From assembly GCF_030817655.1 (NCBI RefSeq), contig NZ_JAUSZM010000003.1:4402001-4466000 (forward strand): 64,000 nt of DNA. Reading direction: 5' to 3'. Positions within the stretch are counted from its first letter, which is position 1; each line of letters opens with the position of its first letter. This document shows, one piece after another, positions 33,611 to 42,564 of the stretch. Both the position numbers and the translations under genes were made by a program. This stretch comes from Streptomyces sp. V4I2 (GTDB lineage Bacteria > Actinomycetota > Actinomycetes > Streptomycetales > Streptomycetaceae). Below the pieces are notes generated by a model. The model was not told the DNA's origin and did not search any database. It saw only the letters and a list, made by a program, of their open reading frames with translations.

Positions 33611-33863
33611 GCCAGACATGATCCCGCATCTTCCCCATGTGCGGGGAGGCAATGCGGGTTCGCGAGTGAATGCAGCTCAGGGCGCAACGGTGCGCCGCAC
33701 GCGCACGCCCTGCGCCGGTGACCCCATGTGCCCGACGGAGGACCGTTCGTGTTGTGACACAGCTATGACGGACCTGGACCGTCCTTGGGCTTACAGAAGG
33801 GGGGTGCGTGGCGATTACCCTTTCCCTCCTGGCCCCTGCCCCCCTCATCGGAACGCGAGATAC

Positions 33864-35210
33864 ATGACCGTCAACGGCAATGACGACGTACTGCTTGTCC
33901 ACGGCGGAACCCCGCTGGAGGGCGAGATCCGTGTCCGCGGTGCGAAGAACCTCGTACCCAAGGCCATGGTCGCCGCCCTGCTGGGCAGCGAGCCGAGTCG
34001 ACTGCGCAATGTTCCGGACATCCGTGACGTGCGTGTCGTACGCGGACTGCTGCAACTGCACGGGGTGACGGTCCGTCCGGGTGAGGAGCCGGGCGAGCTG
34101 GTGATGGATCCGACGCACGTGGAGAGTGCGAACGTCGCCGACATCGATGCCCACGCGGGGTCGAGCCGTATCCCGATCCTCCTCTGCGGCCCGCTGCTGC
34201 ACCGCCTCGGGCACGCGTTCATCCCCGGTCTCGGCGGCTGCGACATCGGCGGCCGGCCCATCGACTTCCACTTCGAGGTGCTGCGGCAGTTCGGCGCGAC
34301 GATCGAGAAGCGGGCGGACGGTCAGTTCCTGGAGGCGCCGCGGCGCCTGCGGGGTACGAAGATCCGGCTGCCGTACCCGTCCGTCGGCGCGACCGAGCAG
34401 GTCCTGCTGACGGCCGTCCTCGCCGAGGGTGTCACCGAGCTCTCGAACGCGGCCGTGGAGCCGGAGATCGAGGACCTCATCTGCGTCCTGCAGAAGATGG
34501 GCGCCATCATCGCGATGGACACCGACCGCACCATCCGCGTCACCGGCGTGGACCGGCTCGGCGGCTACAACCACCGCGCCCTCCCGGACCGCCTGGAGGC
34601 CGCCTCGTGGGCGTCCGCGGCGCTGGCGACCGAGGGCAACATCTACGTCCACGGCGCCCAGCAGCGCTCGATGATGACGTTCCTCAACACCTACCGGAAG
34701 GTGGGCGGCGCCTTCCAGATCGACGACGAGGGCATCCGCTTCTGGCACCCGGGCGGGCAGTTGAAGTCCATCGCCCTCGAAACGGACGTGCACCCCGGCT
34801 TCCAGACGGACTGGCAGCAGCCGCTGGTGGTGGCCCTGACCCAGGCCACGGGCCTGTCCATCATCCACGAGACGGTCTACGAGTCCCGCCTCGGCTTCAC
34901 CTCCGCGCTGAACCAGATGGGCGCGCACATCCAGCTGTACCGCGAGTGCCTGGGCGCCTCCAACTGCCGCTTCGGCCAGCGCAACTTCCTGCACTCCGCG
35001 GTCGTCTCCGGCCCCACCCGCCTCCAGGGCGCCGACCTGGTCATCCCCGACCTCCGCGGCGGCTTCTCGTACCTCATCGCTGCCCTGGCAGCCCAGGGCA
35101 CGTCCCGCGTCCACGGCATCGAGCTCATCAACCGCGGCTACGAGAACTTCATGGAGAAGCTTGTGGCCCTGGGAGCCAAGGTCGAACTCCCGGGCAAAGC
35201 CCTCGGCTGA
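33864..35210 (+). CDS. murA: UDP-N-acetylglucosamine 1-carboxyvinyltransferase MurA
   Basis: This 448-residue enzyme performs the first committed step of peptidoglycan synthesis, transferring enolpyruvate from PEP to UDP-GlcNAc. Lys28-Asn29 (RGAKNLVPKAM) and the mobile loop Cys126 (GLGGCDIGGRPIDFH) are present; this Cys is the fosfomycin target, whereas mycobacteria have Asp there. An inverse alpha/beta barrel with repeated motifs is evident across the length. ATG 33864. The last 60 bp are duplicated downstream (35288-35347). The gene is monocistronic and ends at a strong bidirectional terminator. Confidence 0.95.
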   Translation: MTVNGNDDVLLVHGGTPLEGEIRVRGAKNLVPKAMVAALLGSEPSRLRNVPDIRDVRVVRGLLQLHGVTVRPGEEPGELVMDPTHVESANVADIDAHAGSSRIPILLCGPLLHRLGHAFIPGLGGCDIGGRPIDFHFEVLRQFGATIEKRADGQFLEAPRRLRGTKIRLPYPSVGATEQVLLTAVLAEGVTELSNAAVEPEIEDLICVLQKMGAIIAMDTDRTIRVTGVDRLGGYNHRALPDRLEAASWASAALATEGNIYVHGAQQRSMMTFLNTYRKVGGAFQIDDEGIRFWHPGGQLKSIALETDVHPGFQTDWQQPLVVALTQATGLSIIHETVYESRLGFTSALNQMGAHIQLYRECLGASNCRFGQRNFLHSAVVSGPTRLQGADLVIPDLRGGFSYLIAALAAQGTSRVHGIELINRGYENFMEKLVALGAKVELPGKALG

Positions 35211-35287
35211 CCACAGCCCGGCACCCCGGCCCGGAGCAGCACAGGCCCCGGCCGGGGGTCCGGGGGTTGCCCCCGGGCAGACACAGC

Positions 35288-35347
35288 ATGGAGAAGCTCG
35301 TGGCCCTGGGAGCCAAGGTCGAACTCCCGGGCAAAGCCCTCGGCTGA
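35288..35347 (+). repeat. Second copy of the murA 3' end
   Basis: These 60 bp repeat 35151-35210, the last 19 codons and stop of murA (MEKLVALGAKVELPGKALG), with a single T/C difference. The copies are separated by 77 bp that include the GGGGGTCCGGGGGTT / CCCCCGGG hairpin word common between Streptomyces genes. The copy has no ribosome site and is not a gene. Confidence 0.92.
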
Positions 35348-35385
35348 CCGTCACGCATAGCGCCCGTACATTCGCGTGTACGACG

Positions 35386-35420
35386 ATGGGGCGGCCACCC
35401 TCACCGGGTGGCCGCCCCAT
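35386..35420. terminator. Bidirectional terminator between murA and hupA
   Basis: Perfect 15-bp arms ATGGGGCGGCCACCC (35386-35400) and GGGTGGCCGCCCCAT (35406-35420) with loop TCACC between convergent murA and hupA. No long T tract, which is common for Streptomyces terminators. Confidence 0.85.
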
Positions 35421-35467
35421 TCGCGTTGCTGAGCCCCGTACGCAAGTCCCGTCGCGTACGCGAAGGC

Positions 35468-35749
35468 TTACTTGCCCTTGGCGGCTTCCTTGAGCTTGCT
35501 GCCGGCGGAGACCTTCACGCTGTAGCCGGCCGGGATCTGGATCGGGTCGCCGGTCTGCGGGTTGCGCGCGGTGCGAGCGGCACGGTGGGTGCGCTCGAAG
35601 GTCAGGAAGCCGGGGATGGTGACCTTCTCGTCGCCCTTGGCGACGATCTCACCGACGGTCTCGGCGAACGCGGCCAGAACGGCGTCGGCGTCCTTGCGGG
35701 TGACCTCGGCGCGGTCGGCCAGCGCGGCCACCAGCTCACTGCGGTTCAT
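35468..35749 (-). CDS. hupA: HU-type nucleoid protein HupA
   Basis: This 93-residue HU homologue starts MNRSELVAALADRAEVTRKD. It carries the dimerisation helices, the KVTIPGFLTFERTHRAARTARNP DNA-binding arm region (in parts) and GDPIQIPAGYSVKVSAGSKLK. The length fits the short vegetative HU; the sporulation HupS of Streptomyces has an extra Lys-rich C-terminal domain, which is absent here. It bends and compacts DNA. ATG 35749 has GGGAG upstream. It is monocistronic, with the shared terminator downstream. Confidence 0.95.
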   Translation of the reverse strand: MNRSELVAALADRAEVTRKDADAVLAAFAETVGEIVAKGDEKVTIPGFLTFERTHRAARTARNPQTGDPIQIPAGYSVKVSAGSKLKEAAKGK

Positions 35750-36096
35750 GTTGTTACTCCCGTGTTCTTCTTGCTGTTGAGGCGTGCCACGCGGCGGAGC
35801 CGCACATTGGGCACAGCGAAGTCGATGCTGCCAGGGCCCTCGGACACTACCGGGACCCGGGTCCGTCGCCGGACCCTCGCGCCCAGAGACGCATCCTGCC
35901 CCTACCTGCGGCGGGAAAGCCAATCCGGCACCCCCTGGAGTCGTGAGAACACCCTTGGGAGTCACACGAAAAGAGGGCTGAGCCTGGCCGACACGATAAA
36001 CGTCGGCCAAGAGGGCCGGGTTCCACGACGCGCCGGTGTCAGGCCTGCCGTGGCAATCCTCACAACCAGGCCGCACCCGCGTGGGATCCCGGGCGG
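35750..36096. promoter_or_regulatory. hupA upstream region with malic-enzyme terminator hairpin
   Basis: This 347-bp gap lies between the malic-enzyme stop and the hupA start, both leftward. A hairpin with arms TGGCCGAC (35985-35992) and GTCGGCCA (36002-36009) and a 9-base AT-rich loop probably ends the malic-enzyme transcript. The rest must hold the hupA promoter and a long leader; no further element is evident. Confidence 0.5.
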
Positions 36097-37512
36097 CTAC
36101 GAGGCCGCGCCCGCCGCCTTCGCGGCCTCCCGCACCGCCCCGGCGACCGCGCCCGCGACCTTCTCGTTGAAGACGCTCGGGATGATGTAGTTCGCGTTCA
36201 GCTCGTCCTCGGTCACCACGTCCGCGAGGGCCTTCGCCGCCGCGATCATCATCTCGGTGTTCACCGTGCGGGACTGCGCGTCCAGCAGACCGCGGAAGAC
36301 ACCCGGGAAGACCAGCACGTTGTTGATCTGGTTCGGGAAGTCGCTGCGGCCGGTGGCGACGACCGCGGCCGTCTGGCGCGCGATCGCCGGGTCGACCTCG
36401 GGGTCGGGGTTCGCGAGCGCGAAGACGATCGCGTCGTCGGCCATGCCGGCCACGTCGTCGCCGTCCAGCACGTTGGGTGCCGAGACGCCGATGAAGACGT
36501 CCGCGCCGTGCACGGCCTCCTTCAGCGTGCCCGTCAGGCCCTCGGGGTTGGTGTTGTCGGCGATCCAGCGCAGCGGCGAGTCCGCGGCGGCGTCGACGAG
36601 GTCCTCGCGGCCGGCGTGCACGACGCCGTGGATGTCGGCGACGACGGCGTTCTTCACGCCCGCGGCGATCAGCAGCTTGAGAATGGCCGTACCGGCCGCG
36701 CCCGCACCGGACATGACGACCCGGATGTTCTCGATCGCCTTGCCCGCCACACGCAGGGCGTTCGTCAGGGCGGCGAGGACGACGATCGCGGTGCCGTGCT
36801 GGTCGTCGTGGAAGACGGGGATGTCGAGGGCCTCGCGCAGCCGGGCCTCGATCTCGAAGCAGCGGGGCGCCGAGATGTCCTCGAGGTTGATGCCGGCGAA
36901 CCCGGGGGCGATGGCCTTCACGATCTCGACGATCGCGTCGGTGTCCTGGGTGTCCAGGCAGATCGGCCAGGCGTCGATGCCGGCGAACCGCTTGAAGAGG
37001 GCGGCCTTGCCCTCCATGACCGGCAGGGCGGCCATCGGGCCGATGTTGCCGAGGCCCAGCACGGCCGAGCCGTCCGTCACGACCGCAACGGAGTTGCGCT
37101 TGATGGTGAGGCGGCGGGCGTCCTCGGGGTTCTCGGCGATGGCCATGCAGACGCGGGCGACACCCGGCGTGTAGATCATCGAGAGGTCGTCACGGTTGCG
37201 GATCGGGTGCTTGGACTGCATCTCGATCTTGCCGCCGAGGTGCATGAGGAACGTACGGTCCGAGACCTTGCCGAGCGTGACGCCCTCGATGTCGCGCAGC
37301 TGCTCGACGATCTCGTCGGCGTGCGCGGTGGAGGTGGCCGCGATGGTGACGTCGATCCGGAGCTTCTCGTGTCCGGACGCGGTGACGTCGAGGCCGGTCA
37401 CCGAGCCTCCGTGGGACTCGACGGCCCCGGTGAGCTGGGAGACCGCGGTTCCGCTCGCGGGCACCTCCAGCCGGACCGTCATCGAGTAGGAGACGCTGGG
37501 CGCCGTTGCCAT
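36097..37512 (-). CDS. Malic enzyme with N-terminal ACT domain
   Basis: This 471-residue enzyme oxidatively decarboxylates malate to pyruvate. An ACT-like regulatory domain occupies about residues 8-85 (SVSYSMTVRLEVPASG). The malic N domain follows (SMIYTPGVARVCMAIAENP; VVTDGSAVLGLGNIG; catalytic-region HDDQHGTAIVVLAAL). An NAD-binding Rossmann domain has MSGAGAAGTAILKLL. In S. coelicolor the gene in this position was described as the NAD-dependent malic enzyme; coenzyme use here is inferred from that. The enzyme feeds pyruvate/acetyl-CoA for lipid and polyketide synthesis. ATG 37512. It is transcribed alone. Confidence 0.92.
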   Translation of the reverse strand: MATAPSVSYSMTVRLEVPASGTAVSQLTGAVESHGGSVTGLDVTASGHEKLRIDVTIAATSTAHADEIVEQLRDIEGVTLGKVSDRTFLMHLGGKIEMQSKHPIRNRDDLSMIYTPGVARVCMAIAENPEDARRLTIKRNSVAVVTDGSAVLGLGNIGPMAALPVMEGKAALFKRFAGIDAWPICLDTQDTDAIVEIVKAIAPGFAGINLEDISAPRCFEIEARLREALDIPVFHDDQHGTAIVVLAALTNALRVAGKAIENIRVVMSGAGAAGTAILKLLIAAGVKNAVVADIHGVVHAGREDLVDAAADSPLRWIADNTNPEGLTGTLKEAVHGADVFIGVSAPNVLDGDDVAGMADDAIVFALANPDPEVDPAIARQTAAVVATGRSDFPNQINNVLVFPGVFRGLLDAQSRTVNTEMMIAAAKALADVVTEDELNANYIIPSVFNEKVAGAVAGAVREAAKAAGAAS

Positions 37513-37813
37513 GGCCGACTTCCTCTGCTTTCACCTGTGACGCTGGATGCGGTCCGATCGTCGCACCTACCGCCGAGTAGGCGTTAGCCCGGGTGGGATT
37601 GCGAACGTTGTGTTCGCAGCGAAAGAGGCCCACGTCACAATCGACGTGGGCCTCTCCATCGTTCAGTGGCACCGACCCGCCATGCTCGCCTCGCGGCAAG
37701 TGGTCGCTCGTAGCGACGAAGGTTGGGCCCGGGGGCTTGGATCGGGCCGGTGCCACACCCAGGCTAACAAACAGATCCCGTAAGCAGATTCCCGTACCGA
37801 GAGTTCCTCCGGA
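37513..37813. promoter_or_regulatory. Intergenic region between helD and malic enzyme
   Basis: This 301-bp gap contains the helD terminator (37625-37654) and, closer to 37512, the malic-enzyme promoter region. No gene is seen. Confidence 0.4.
37625..37654 (-). terminator. Hairpin terminator downstream of helD
   Basis: Perfect 12-bp arms GAGGCCCACGTC (37625-37636) and GACGTGGGCCTC (37643-37654) with a 6-base loop, 160 bp beyond the helicase stop. Confidence 0.75.
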
Positions 37814-40216
37814 TCAGTCTCTCAGCAGGTCCGGAACTCCGTCGCCGTCCGGCGCGTCCCGCTCCGCCGAGACCACCGTGAGCTGCTGCGTCGCCCGGGT
37901 CAGCGCCACGTACAGCACCCGCAGCCCGGCCGGCGACTCGTCCGCGATCTCCGCCGGGGAGACGACGACCGTGGCGTCGTACTCCAGGCCCTTGGCTTCG
38001 AGGCTGCCGAGCGCCACGACGCGGTCGCCGAGCCCGGCGAGCCAGCGCCTGGCCTCCTCTCGGCGGTTCATGGCGACGACGACGCCGACCGTGCCGTCGA
38101 CGAGGTCGAGCAGCCGGGCGGCCTCGGCCCGGACGGTCTTCGCGAGGGATTCCCGTGCGGGTACGGCCGCGAAGCGTGGCTGTACGCCGGTGGAGCGCAC
38201 CGCCGACGGGGACTCGGCGCCCGGCATCGCCAGCGCCAGCACCTTCGCGGCCAGTTCGGCGATCTCGGCCGGGTTGCGGTAGTTCACGGTCAGCTGGAAG
38301 CGGCGGCGCGGGCGGCTGCCGAGGGCCTCGTCGCGGGCCTCGGCAGCCTCCTCCGGGTCGGACCAGGACGACTGGGCCGGGTCGCCGACGACCGTCCAGG
38401 TGGCGTGCCGGCCGCGGCGGCCGACCATGCGCCACTGCATCGGCGTGAGGTCCTGGGCCTCGTCGACGATGACGTGGGCGTACTCGACGCGTTCCTGGGC
38501 GAGCCGCTCGGCCCGCTCGCGCTGCGACTCCTCGCGGACCGGCATCAGCTCCTCGAGGCCGGTGAGCAGGTCGAGCGGGTCGGCCTCGCGCCTGCGGCGG
38601 GGGCGGGCCGGGGTGCCGAGGATCGACTGGAGCTCGTCCAGCATCGCGATGTCGTGGACGGAGAAGCCGTCGCGTCTGAGGGAGCGGGCGACCCTGCGTA
38701 CCTCGCCGGGGTTCAGGATCCGCCGGGCCCAGCGGCTGAGGCGCCGCTCGTCGGCCATGGCGTCGAGGACGGCCTTCGGGGTCAGCTCCGGCCACCAGGC
38801 GTCCAGGAACGCGATGAAGCTGTCCTCGGCGCTGACGTCCTCGTCGAAGGAGGAGCGCAGCTCGGCGGCCAGCTCCGGGTCGGTGTGCCGGCCGCCCGCG
38901 CCGGACCGCGACCACAGGGCGTCCAGGAGCAGCTTGCGGGCGCGCGGGCGCAGCATGTTCACGGGTGCGGTGCCGCTGAGCACGTTCTGGCGGATGCCGT
39001 CCAGCTCGCCGGCCCCCAGCTCCAGGCGGCGCCCGAAGGCGACCACGCGGAGCCGGGTGGGCGGGCCCGTGGGGGTCCGCGGTCCCGGGTCCGGGTCGTC
39101 GAGGGTGAGCTGTCCGGCGGGGGCGTCCGTGCGCGCGGCGCCGCCCGAGCCCGCTTCCAGGGCGCCCCGCGCCGCCTTCCGCAGGACCTTGAGCATCCGG
39201 TACGACCCCTTGGCCCGCGCCACCGCCGGCGCGTCGTACAGCGTGGCCTCCGCCCCGGCGTCGTCGGCGAGTGAGCCGATCGCGCGGATGGCGACCTGGC
39301 CCTCCTCGCCGAGGGAGGGCAGGACGCCCTCGGTGTACGCCACGAGCAGCGGGGTCGGGGAGACGATGAGGATGCCGCCCGCGTACCGCCGCCGGTCCTG
39401 GTAGAGCAGGTACGCGGCCCGGTGCAGGGCGACGGCCGTCTTGCCGGTGCCCGGGCCGCCCTCGACATACGTCACGGAGGCGGCGGGGGCGCGGATCACC
39501 ATGTCCTGCTCGGCCTGGATGGACGCCACGATGTCCCGCATGGTGTGGGTGCGGGCCTGACCGAGGGCGGCCATCAGGGCGCCGTCGCCGATCACGGGCA
39601 GTTCCCGGCCGTCGAGGGAGGCCTTCAGCTCGGGGCGCATCAGGTCGTCCTCGACGCCGAGCACCCGGCGCCCCTTGGAGCGGATGACGCGGCGGCGGAC
39701 CACCCGGCCTGGGTCGACCGGCGTGGAGCGGTAGAACGGGGCGGCGGCGGGCGCCCGCCAGTCGATGACCAGCGGGGCGTAGTCCTGGTCGAGGACGCCG
39801 ATGCGGCCGATGTGCAGGGTCTCGGCGATGTCGGCGGTGTTGTCCGGGCGGACCGCGCCCTCCGCAGGTTCCACGGCGGTGTAGGCGCCGTCCGGCCCCT
39901 TCTGGCCGTCCTTGCCGGGGAGCAGGTCGATACGGCCGAAGAGGAAGTCCTCGAACTCGTTGTTCAACCGGTTGAGGTGGATGCCCGCCCGGAAGACCTG
40001 CGCATCCCGCTCGGCGAGCGCGCCGGGCGTACCGACCTGGCCACGCTTGGCCGCGTCGTTCATGAGGAACTCGGCCTCGTGGATCTTCTCCTCAAGGCGC
40101 TGGTACACCCGGTCGAGGTGTTCCTGTTCGACGCTGATCTCTCGGTCGCGCACGGAATCGTGCGTGGAATCCTGAACCGAGTCGACCGCGGTTTCCTGCT
40201 GAGCCTGAGCGGCCAC
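37814..40216 (-). CDS. helD: HelD-type UvrD-like helicase/ATPase
   Basis: This 800-residue superfamily 1 protein is of the HelD type, which binds RNA polymerase and releases stalled or terminated complexes with ATP hydrolysis. An N-terminal coiled coil (about residues 28-90, EQEHLDRVYQRLEEKIHEAE) corresponds to the arm that enters the polymerase secondary channel. Walker A is GGPGTGKTAVALHRAAYLLY near residue 253, and Walker B is VIVDEAQDLTPMQWRM. Later motifs are FQLTVNYRNPAEIAEL and LEAKGLEYDATVVV. GTG 40216; its ribosome site lies in a hairpin arm. The rifamycin-associated element that precedes the resistance homologue HelR is not seen upstream. Confidence 0.88.
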   Translation of the reverse strand: MAAQAQQETAVDSVQDSTHDSVRDREISVEQEHLDRVYQRLEEKIHEAEFLMNDAAKRGQVGTPGALAERDAQVFRAGIHLNRLNNEFEDFLFGRIDLLPGKDGQKGPDGAYTAVEPAEGAVRPDNTADIAETLHIGRIGVLDQDYAPLVIDWRAPAAAPFYRSTPVDPGRVVRRRVIRSKGRRVLGVEDDLMRPELKASLDGRELPVIGDGALMAALGQARTHTMRDIVASIQAEQDMVIRAPAASVTYVEGGPGTGKTAVALHRAAYLLYQDRRRYAGGILIVSPTPLLVAYTEGVLPSLGEEGQVAIRAIGSLADDAGAEATLYDAPAVARAKGSYRMLKVLRKAARGALEAGSGGAARTDAPAGQLTLDDPDPGPRTPTGPPTRLRVVAFGRRLELGAGELDGIRQNVLSGTAPVNMLRPRARKLLLDALWSRSGAGGRHTDPELAAELRSSFDEDVSAEDSFIAFLDAWWPELTPKAVLDAMADERRLSRWARRILNPGEVRRVARSLRRDGFSVHDIAMLDELQSILGTPARPRRRREADPLDLLTGLEELMPVREESQRERAERLAQERVEYAHVIVDEAQDLTPMQWRMVGRRGRHATWTVVGDPAQSSWSDPEEAAEARDEALGSRPRRRFQLTVNYRNPAEIAELAAKVLALAMPGAESPSAVRSTGVQPRFAAVPARESLAKTVRAEAARLLDLVDGTVGVVVAMNRREEARRWLAGLGDRVVALGSLEAKGLEYDATVVVSPAEIADESPAGLRVLYVALTRATQQLTVVSAERDAPDGDGVPDLLRD

Positions 40217-40217
40217 C

Positions 40218-40269
40218 GGGCCCCCTTCTGACGTGCTGGGCAGCCGTCAACCGTACGCGAAGGGGGCCC
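40218..40269 (-). promoter_or_regulatory. Stem-loop covering the helD ribosome binding site
   Basis: On the helD mRNA strand, GGGCCCCCTTC (40269-40259) can pair perfectly with GAAGGGGGCCC (40228-40218), with a 30-base loop. The 3' arm contains the only good Shine-Dalgarno sequence (AAGGGGG), 5-9 bases before the GTG start. It may hide the ribosome site, or act as the terminator of the upstream sigU-rsuA transcript. Confidence 0.6.
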
Positions 40270-40296
40270 CGAGAAGCTATGTGCGCGCCCAGTGGA

Positions 40297-41130
40297 TCAC
40301 ACGTTGCCCTTGACGAGCACGTCCCCGTCGAGAGTCATGACCTCGAATCCCTTCATCTCGTCCGGGGCGAAGGACGCGCCGCCGACGATGTAGAGCGGGT
40401 TCTTGGACTTTTCGGTCGTGCCGTCCGCGAGGCCGTAGCCCCAGGCCGGGACGGACCAGTTGGAGGCCGTCACCCGTTCGCCGTTCTCGCCGATGAAGAT
40501 CAGGGAGCACTTGAGCGGGCCTTTGACGTTCTTGAGCTCCAGGACCGACTCGGTGCCCCAGTCCTTCTTGGCCAGGGCCACCGTCGCGCTCACGCCCGTC
40601 GAGGGGTCCGTCGCCGAGACCTTGTCGTCGATGGTGTTGAACAGGTCCTTGGCCGGGGTCGCGGAGAGGGTCACGGCGCCCTTGGTGCCGCCCGTACTCG
40701 AGTCGTCGCCGGTCGCTCCCATCGCGATGACCGGGCCGCCGACGATCAGCGCGGCCGCGGCCGCCACCATGTAGAAGCTCTTGCGACGCTTGCGGGCGCG
40801 GCGCTCGGCGACCTCGTCGACGAGCTTGTTCACGACCCGCGGGCTGGGCTTGGCGGACAGCGACTCGCCGATGGCGGGTGTGCCGGAGCCGGGCAGGTCC
40901 GCGAGGGCGGCGAGCATCGGTTCCATGCCGGCGAGCTCGTCGAGCTGCTGGGCGCACCATTCGCAGGTGGCGAGATGGGCCTCGAAAGCGGTTGCTTCGG
41001 CGTCGTCGAGGATGCCGAGGGCGTAGGCGCCGACGGTCTCGTGCTCGTTCGGACCCGGAGATCCCATCATGGGGCCAGACATACCCGCACCACCCGTACC
41101 GAATCCCTGGTTTCCCCCGTACACACTCAT
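40297..41130 (-). CDS. rsuA: Anti-sigma factor of SigU (zinc-finger ZAS type)
   Basis: This 277-residue membrane protein has a cytoplasmic anti-sigma domain (about residues 28-110) with the zinc motif HLATCEWC, i.e. Hx3Cx2C. One transmembrane helix follows (about residues 119-141, FYMVAAAAALIVGGPVIAMG), then an extracytoplasmic domain of about 135 residues. It should hold SigU inactive at the membrane until an envelope signal triggers release. The ATG 41130 overlaps the sigU stop (TGATG); a GTG three bases earlier is also possible. Name given by its position after sigU, as I recall for S. coelicolor. Confidence 0.88.
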   Translation of the reverse strand: MSVYGGNQGFGTGGAGMSGPMMGSPGPNEHETVGAYALGILDDAEATAFEAHLATCEWCAQQLDELAGMEPMLAALADLPGSGTPAIGESLSAKPSPRVVNKLVDEVAERRARKRRKSFYMVAAAAALIVGGPVIAMGATGDDSSTGGTKGAVTLSATPAKDLFNTIDDKVSATDPSTGVSATVALAKKDWGTESVLELKNVKGPLKCSLIFIGENGERVTASNWSVPAWGYGLADGTTEKSKNPLYIVGGASFAPDEMKGFEVMTLDGDVLVKGNV

Positions 41131-41705
41131 CACGCCGTCACCCCCCGCTCCTCCAGTGCCAGCTTCATCGACCGCAGGGCATAGAAGACCCTGGAACGCA
41201 CGGTGCCACTCGGTATACCAAGCGTCTCAGCCGCCTCATTGACGGTACGCCCCTTGAAGTACGTCTCGACGAGCACCTCCCGGTGAGCCGGGGTCAGGTC
41301 GTCGAGCGCGTCGGACAACGTCATCAGCCACAGCGCCTTGTCGATCTCGTCCTCCGCGGGGATGACCTCCAGCGGCGACGGATCGACCTCCTGCGGCCGG
41401 GCCTGCCGACTGCGGTGGCCGTCGATGACGATGCGCCGGGCGACCGTCACCAGCCAGGGGCGTACCGATCCGGTCGCTCGATTGAGCTGGCCGGCGTTCT
41501 TCCAGGCACGGATGAGCGTCTCCTGCACGACGTCCTCGGCACGTTGCCGGTCTCCCGCGACAAGGCGGAGCACATAGGCGAGCAGGGGTCCGGCGTGTTC
41601 TCTGTAGAGCGCACGCATGAGCTCCTCATCAGGTTCCGAGGGCTGGGACATGCGATGTCGGGCCCTCGATCCACGTTCATTGGCCACGACGGAATCCTTG
41701 CGCAC
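41130..41705 (-). CDS. sigU: ECF RNA polymerase sigma factor SigU
   Basis: This 191-residue extracytoplasmic-function sigma factor has region 2 (about residues 32-95: LLAYVLRLVAGDRQRAEDVV, QETLIRAWKN) and region 4 (about residues 130-185: TPAHREVLVETYFKGRTVNE, LGIPSGTVRSRVFYAL). In S. coelicolor SigU affects aerial development and secreted proteins. GTG 41705 is chosen because GGAGGT precedes it by 5 bases. It is translationally coupled to its anti-sigma gene. An inverted repeat TCGAA-N5-TTCGA at 41924-41938 lies in the 265-bp upstream region; no consensus ECF promoter was identified by eye. Confidence 0.92.
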   Translation of the reverse strand: MRKDSVVANERGSRARHRMSQPSEPDEELMRALYREHAGPLLAYVLRLVAGDRQRAEDVVQETLIRAWKNAGQLNRATGSVRPWLVTVARRIVIDGHRSRQARPQEVDPSPLEVIPAEDEIDKALWLMTLSDALDDLTPAHREVLVETYFKGRTVNEAAETLGIPSGTVRSRVFYALRSMKLALEERGVTA

Positions 41706-41970
41706 GCCCACCTCCGATGTCCGGGGGTTCCCCCAGTCGGTCGCTCGTCCACGGGTACGGACGCGGGGAGTTGGATGTTCAACGTGGGGTGACAGTTTTC
41801 TCGTGGGTGACGTGACGAGGCCGGACATGAGCGCACATTCCCACCGCGTGATCTTTACATTTCCACCACAACGACAAGATCGCGCCGACTGCCCGCGGGC
41901 CGCCGAAGGTAAACGGCGTGTAATCGAAATCACTTCGACAGCCGCTCCACAGAAGGAACATAACGGTCAC

Positions 41971-42564
41971 TCAGACGCGGGTGACCGCCGCCCGACGCCG
42001 ATGCCGGGCCACCCGTTCCCGGTTTCCGCACACCTCACTGGAGCACCAGCGCCTCCTGCGCCCCCGTGACGTATCCAGGTAGACGATCGGGCAGTTGTCC
42101 CCTTCGCACTGCCGCAGCCCGGCCCGCGCGACCGGATCCGTGAGCAGCTCCACGACGTCCCGCGCGACGGCACCGAGCAGCGCGGCGCACTCGGGCGGGC
42201 CGTCCAACTCGCGTACCAGCGTGCCGTCTTCGCAGGTCACGGCACGTGGAGCGGGCGGCGCGGCGCGGGCGATCTCATTGACGCGGGCGAGCGCGAGATC
42301 GTAGGGCCGGCCTTGGGGGGCGAGTCCGCCGGGCACCAACTGGCCGATGCGTTCGCGCAGTTCGCGGAAGCCGACGAGCCAGGAGGCGTCGGCGTGCGCC
42401 AGCCCGGTGCCCGCCGGGACGAGTCCCGACCCGGCGATCCAGGCGCGCAGCACCGCGACGGAGTCGAGGCGTTCGTCGGGATGGGTGGTCGCGAGGAGAT
42501 CCAGGCAGATCCGCCCCGCATCGAACCGCAGCTCGTACGCGGCCGTGGCCGTACCCAATGCCAT
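41971..42564 (-). CDS. CGNR zinc-finger (ABATE domain) regulator
   Basis: This 197-residue protein has an N-terminal ABATE-like domain (FDAGRICLDLLATTHPDERL) and a C-terminal CGNR zinc finger. The finger reads LRQCEGDNCPIVYLDTSRG then RRRWCSSEVCGNRERVARHR, with four Cys ligands. Such proteins are probable stress-responsive transcription factors in actinobacteria. They usually sit beside the transporter or enzyme they control, but here the divergent side has a roughly 290-bp gap without a gene, so no target is evident. ATG 42564. Confidence 0.9.
   Translation of the reverse strand: MALGTATAAYELRFDAGRICLDLLATTHPDERLDSVAVLRAWIAGSGLVPAGTGLAHADASWLVGFRELRERIGQLVPGGLAPQGRPYDLALARVNEIARAAPPAPRAVTCEDGTLVRELDGPPECAALLGAVARDVVELLTDPVARAGLRQCEGDNCPIVYLDTSRGRRRRWCSSEVCGNRERVARHRRRAAVTRV

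Noticed and set aside
34607..35347. Open frame ending in the duplicated murA tail
   Set aside because: Out of frame with murA and without protein similarity until the duplicate; the duplicate is a repeat, not a gene end in use.
40217..40296. Rifamycin-associated element before helD
   Set aside because: The inverted repeat present does not match the RAE sequence I know; a HelR-type resistance role is not supported.
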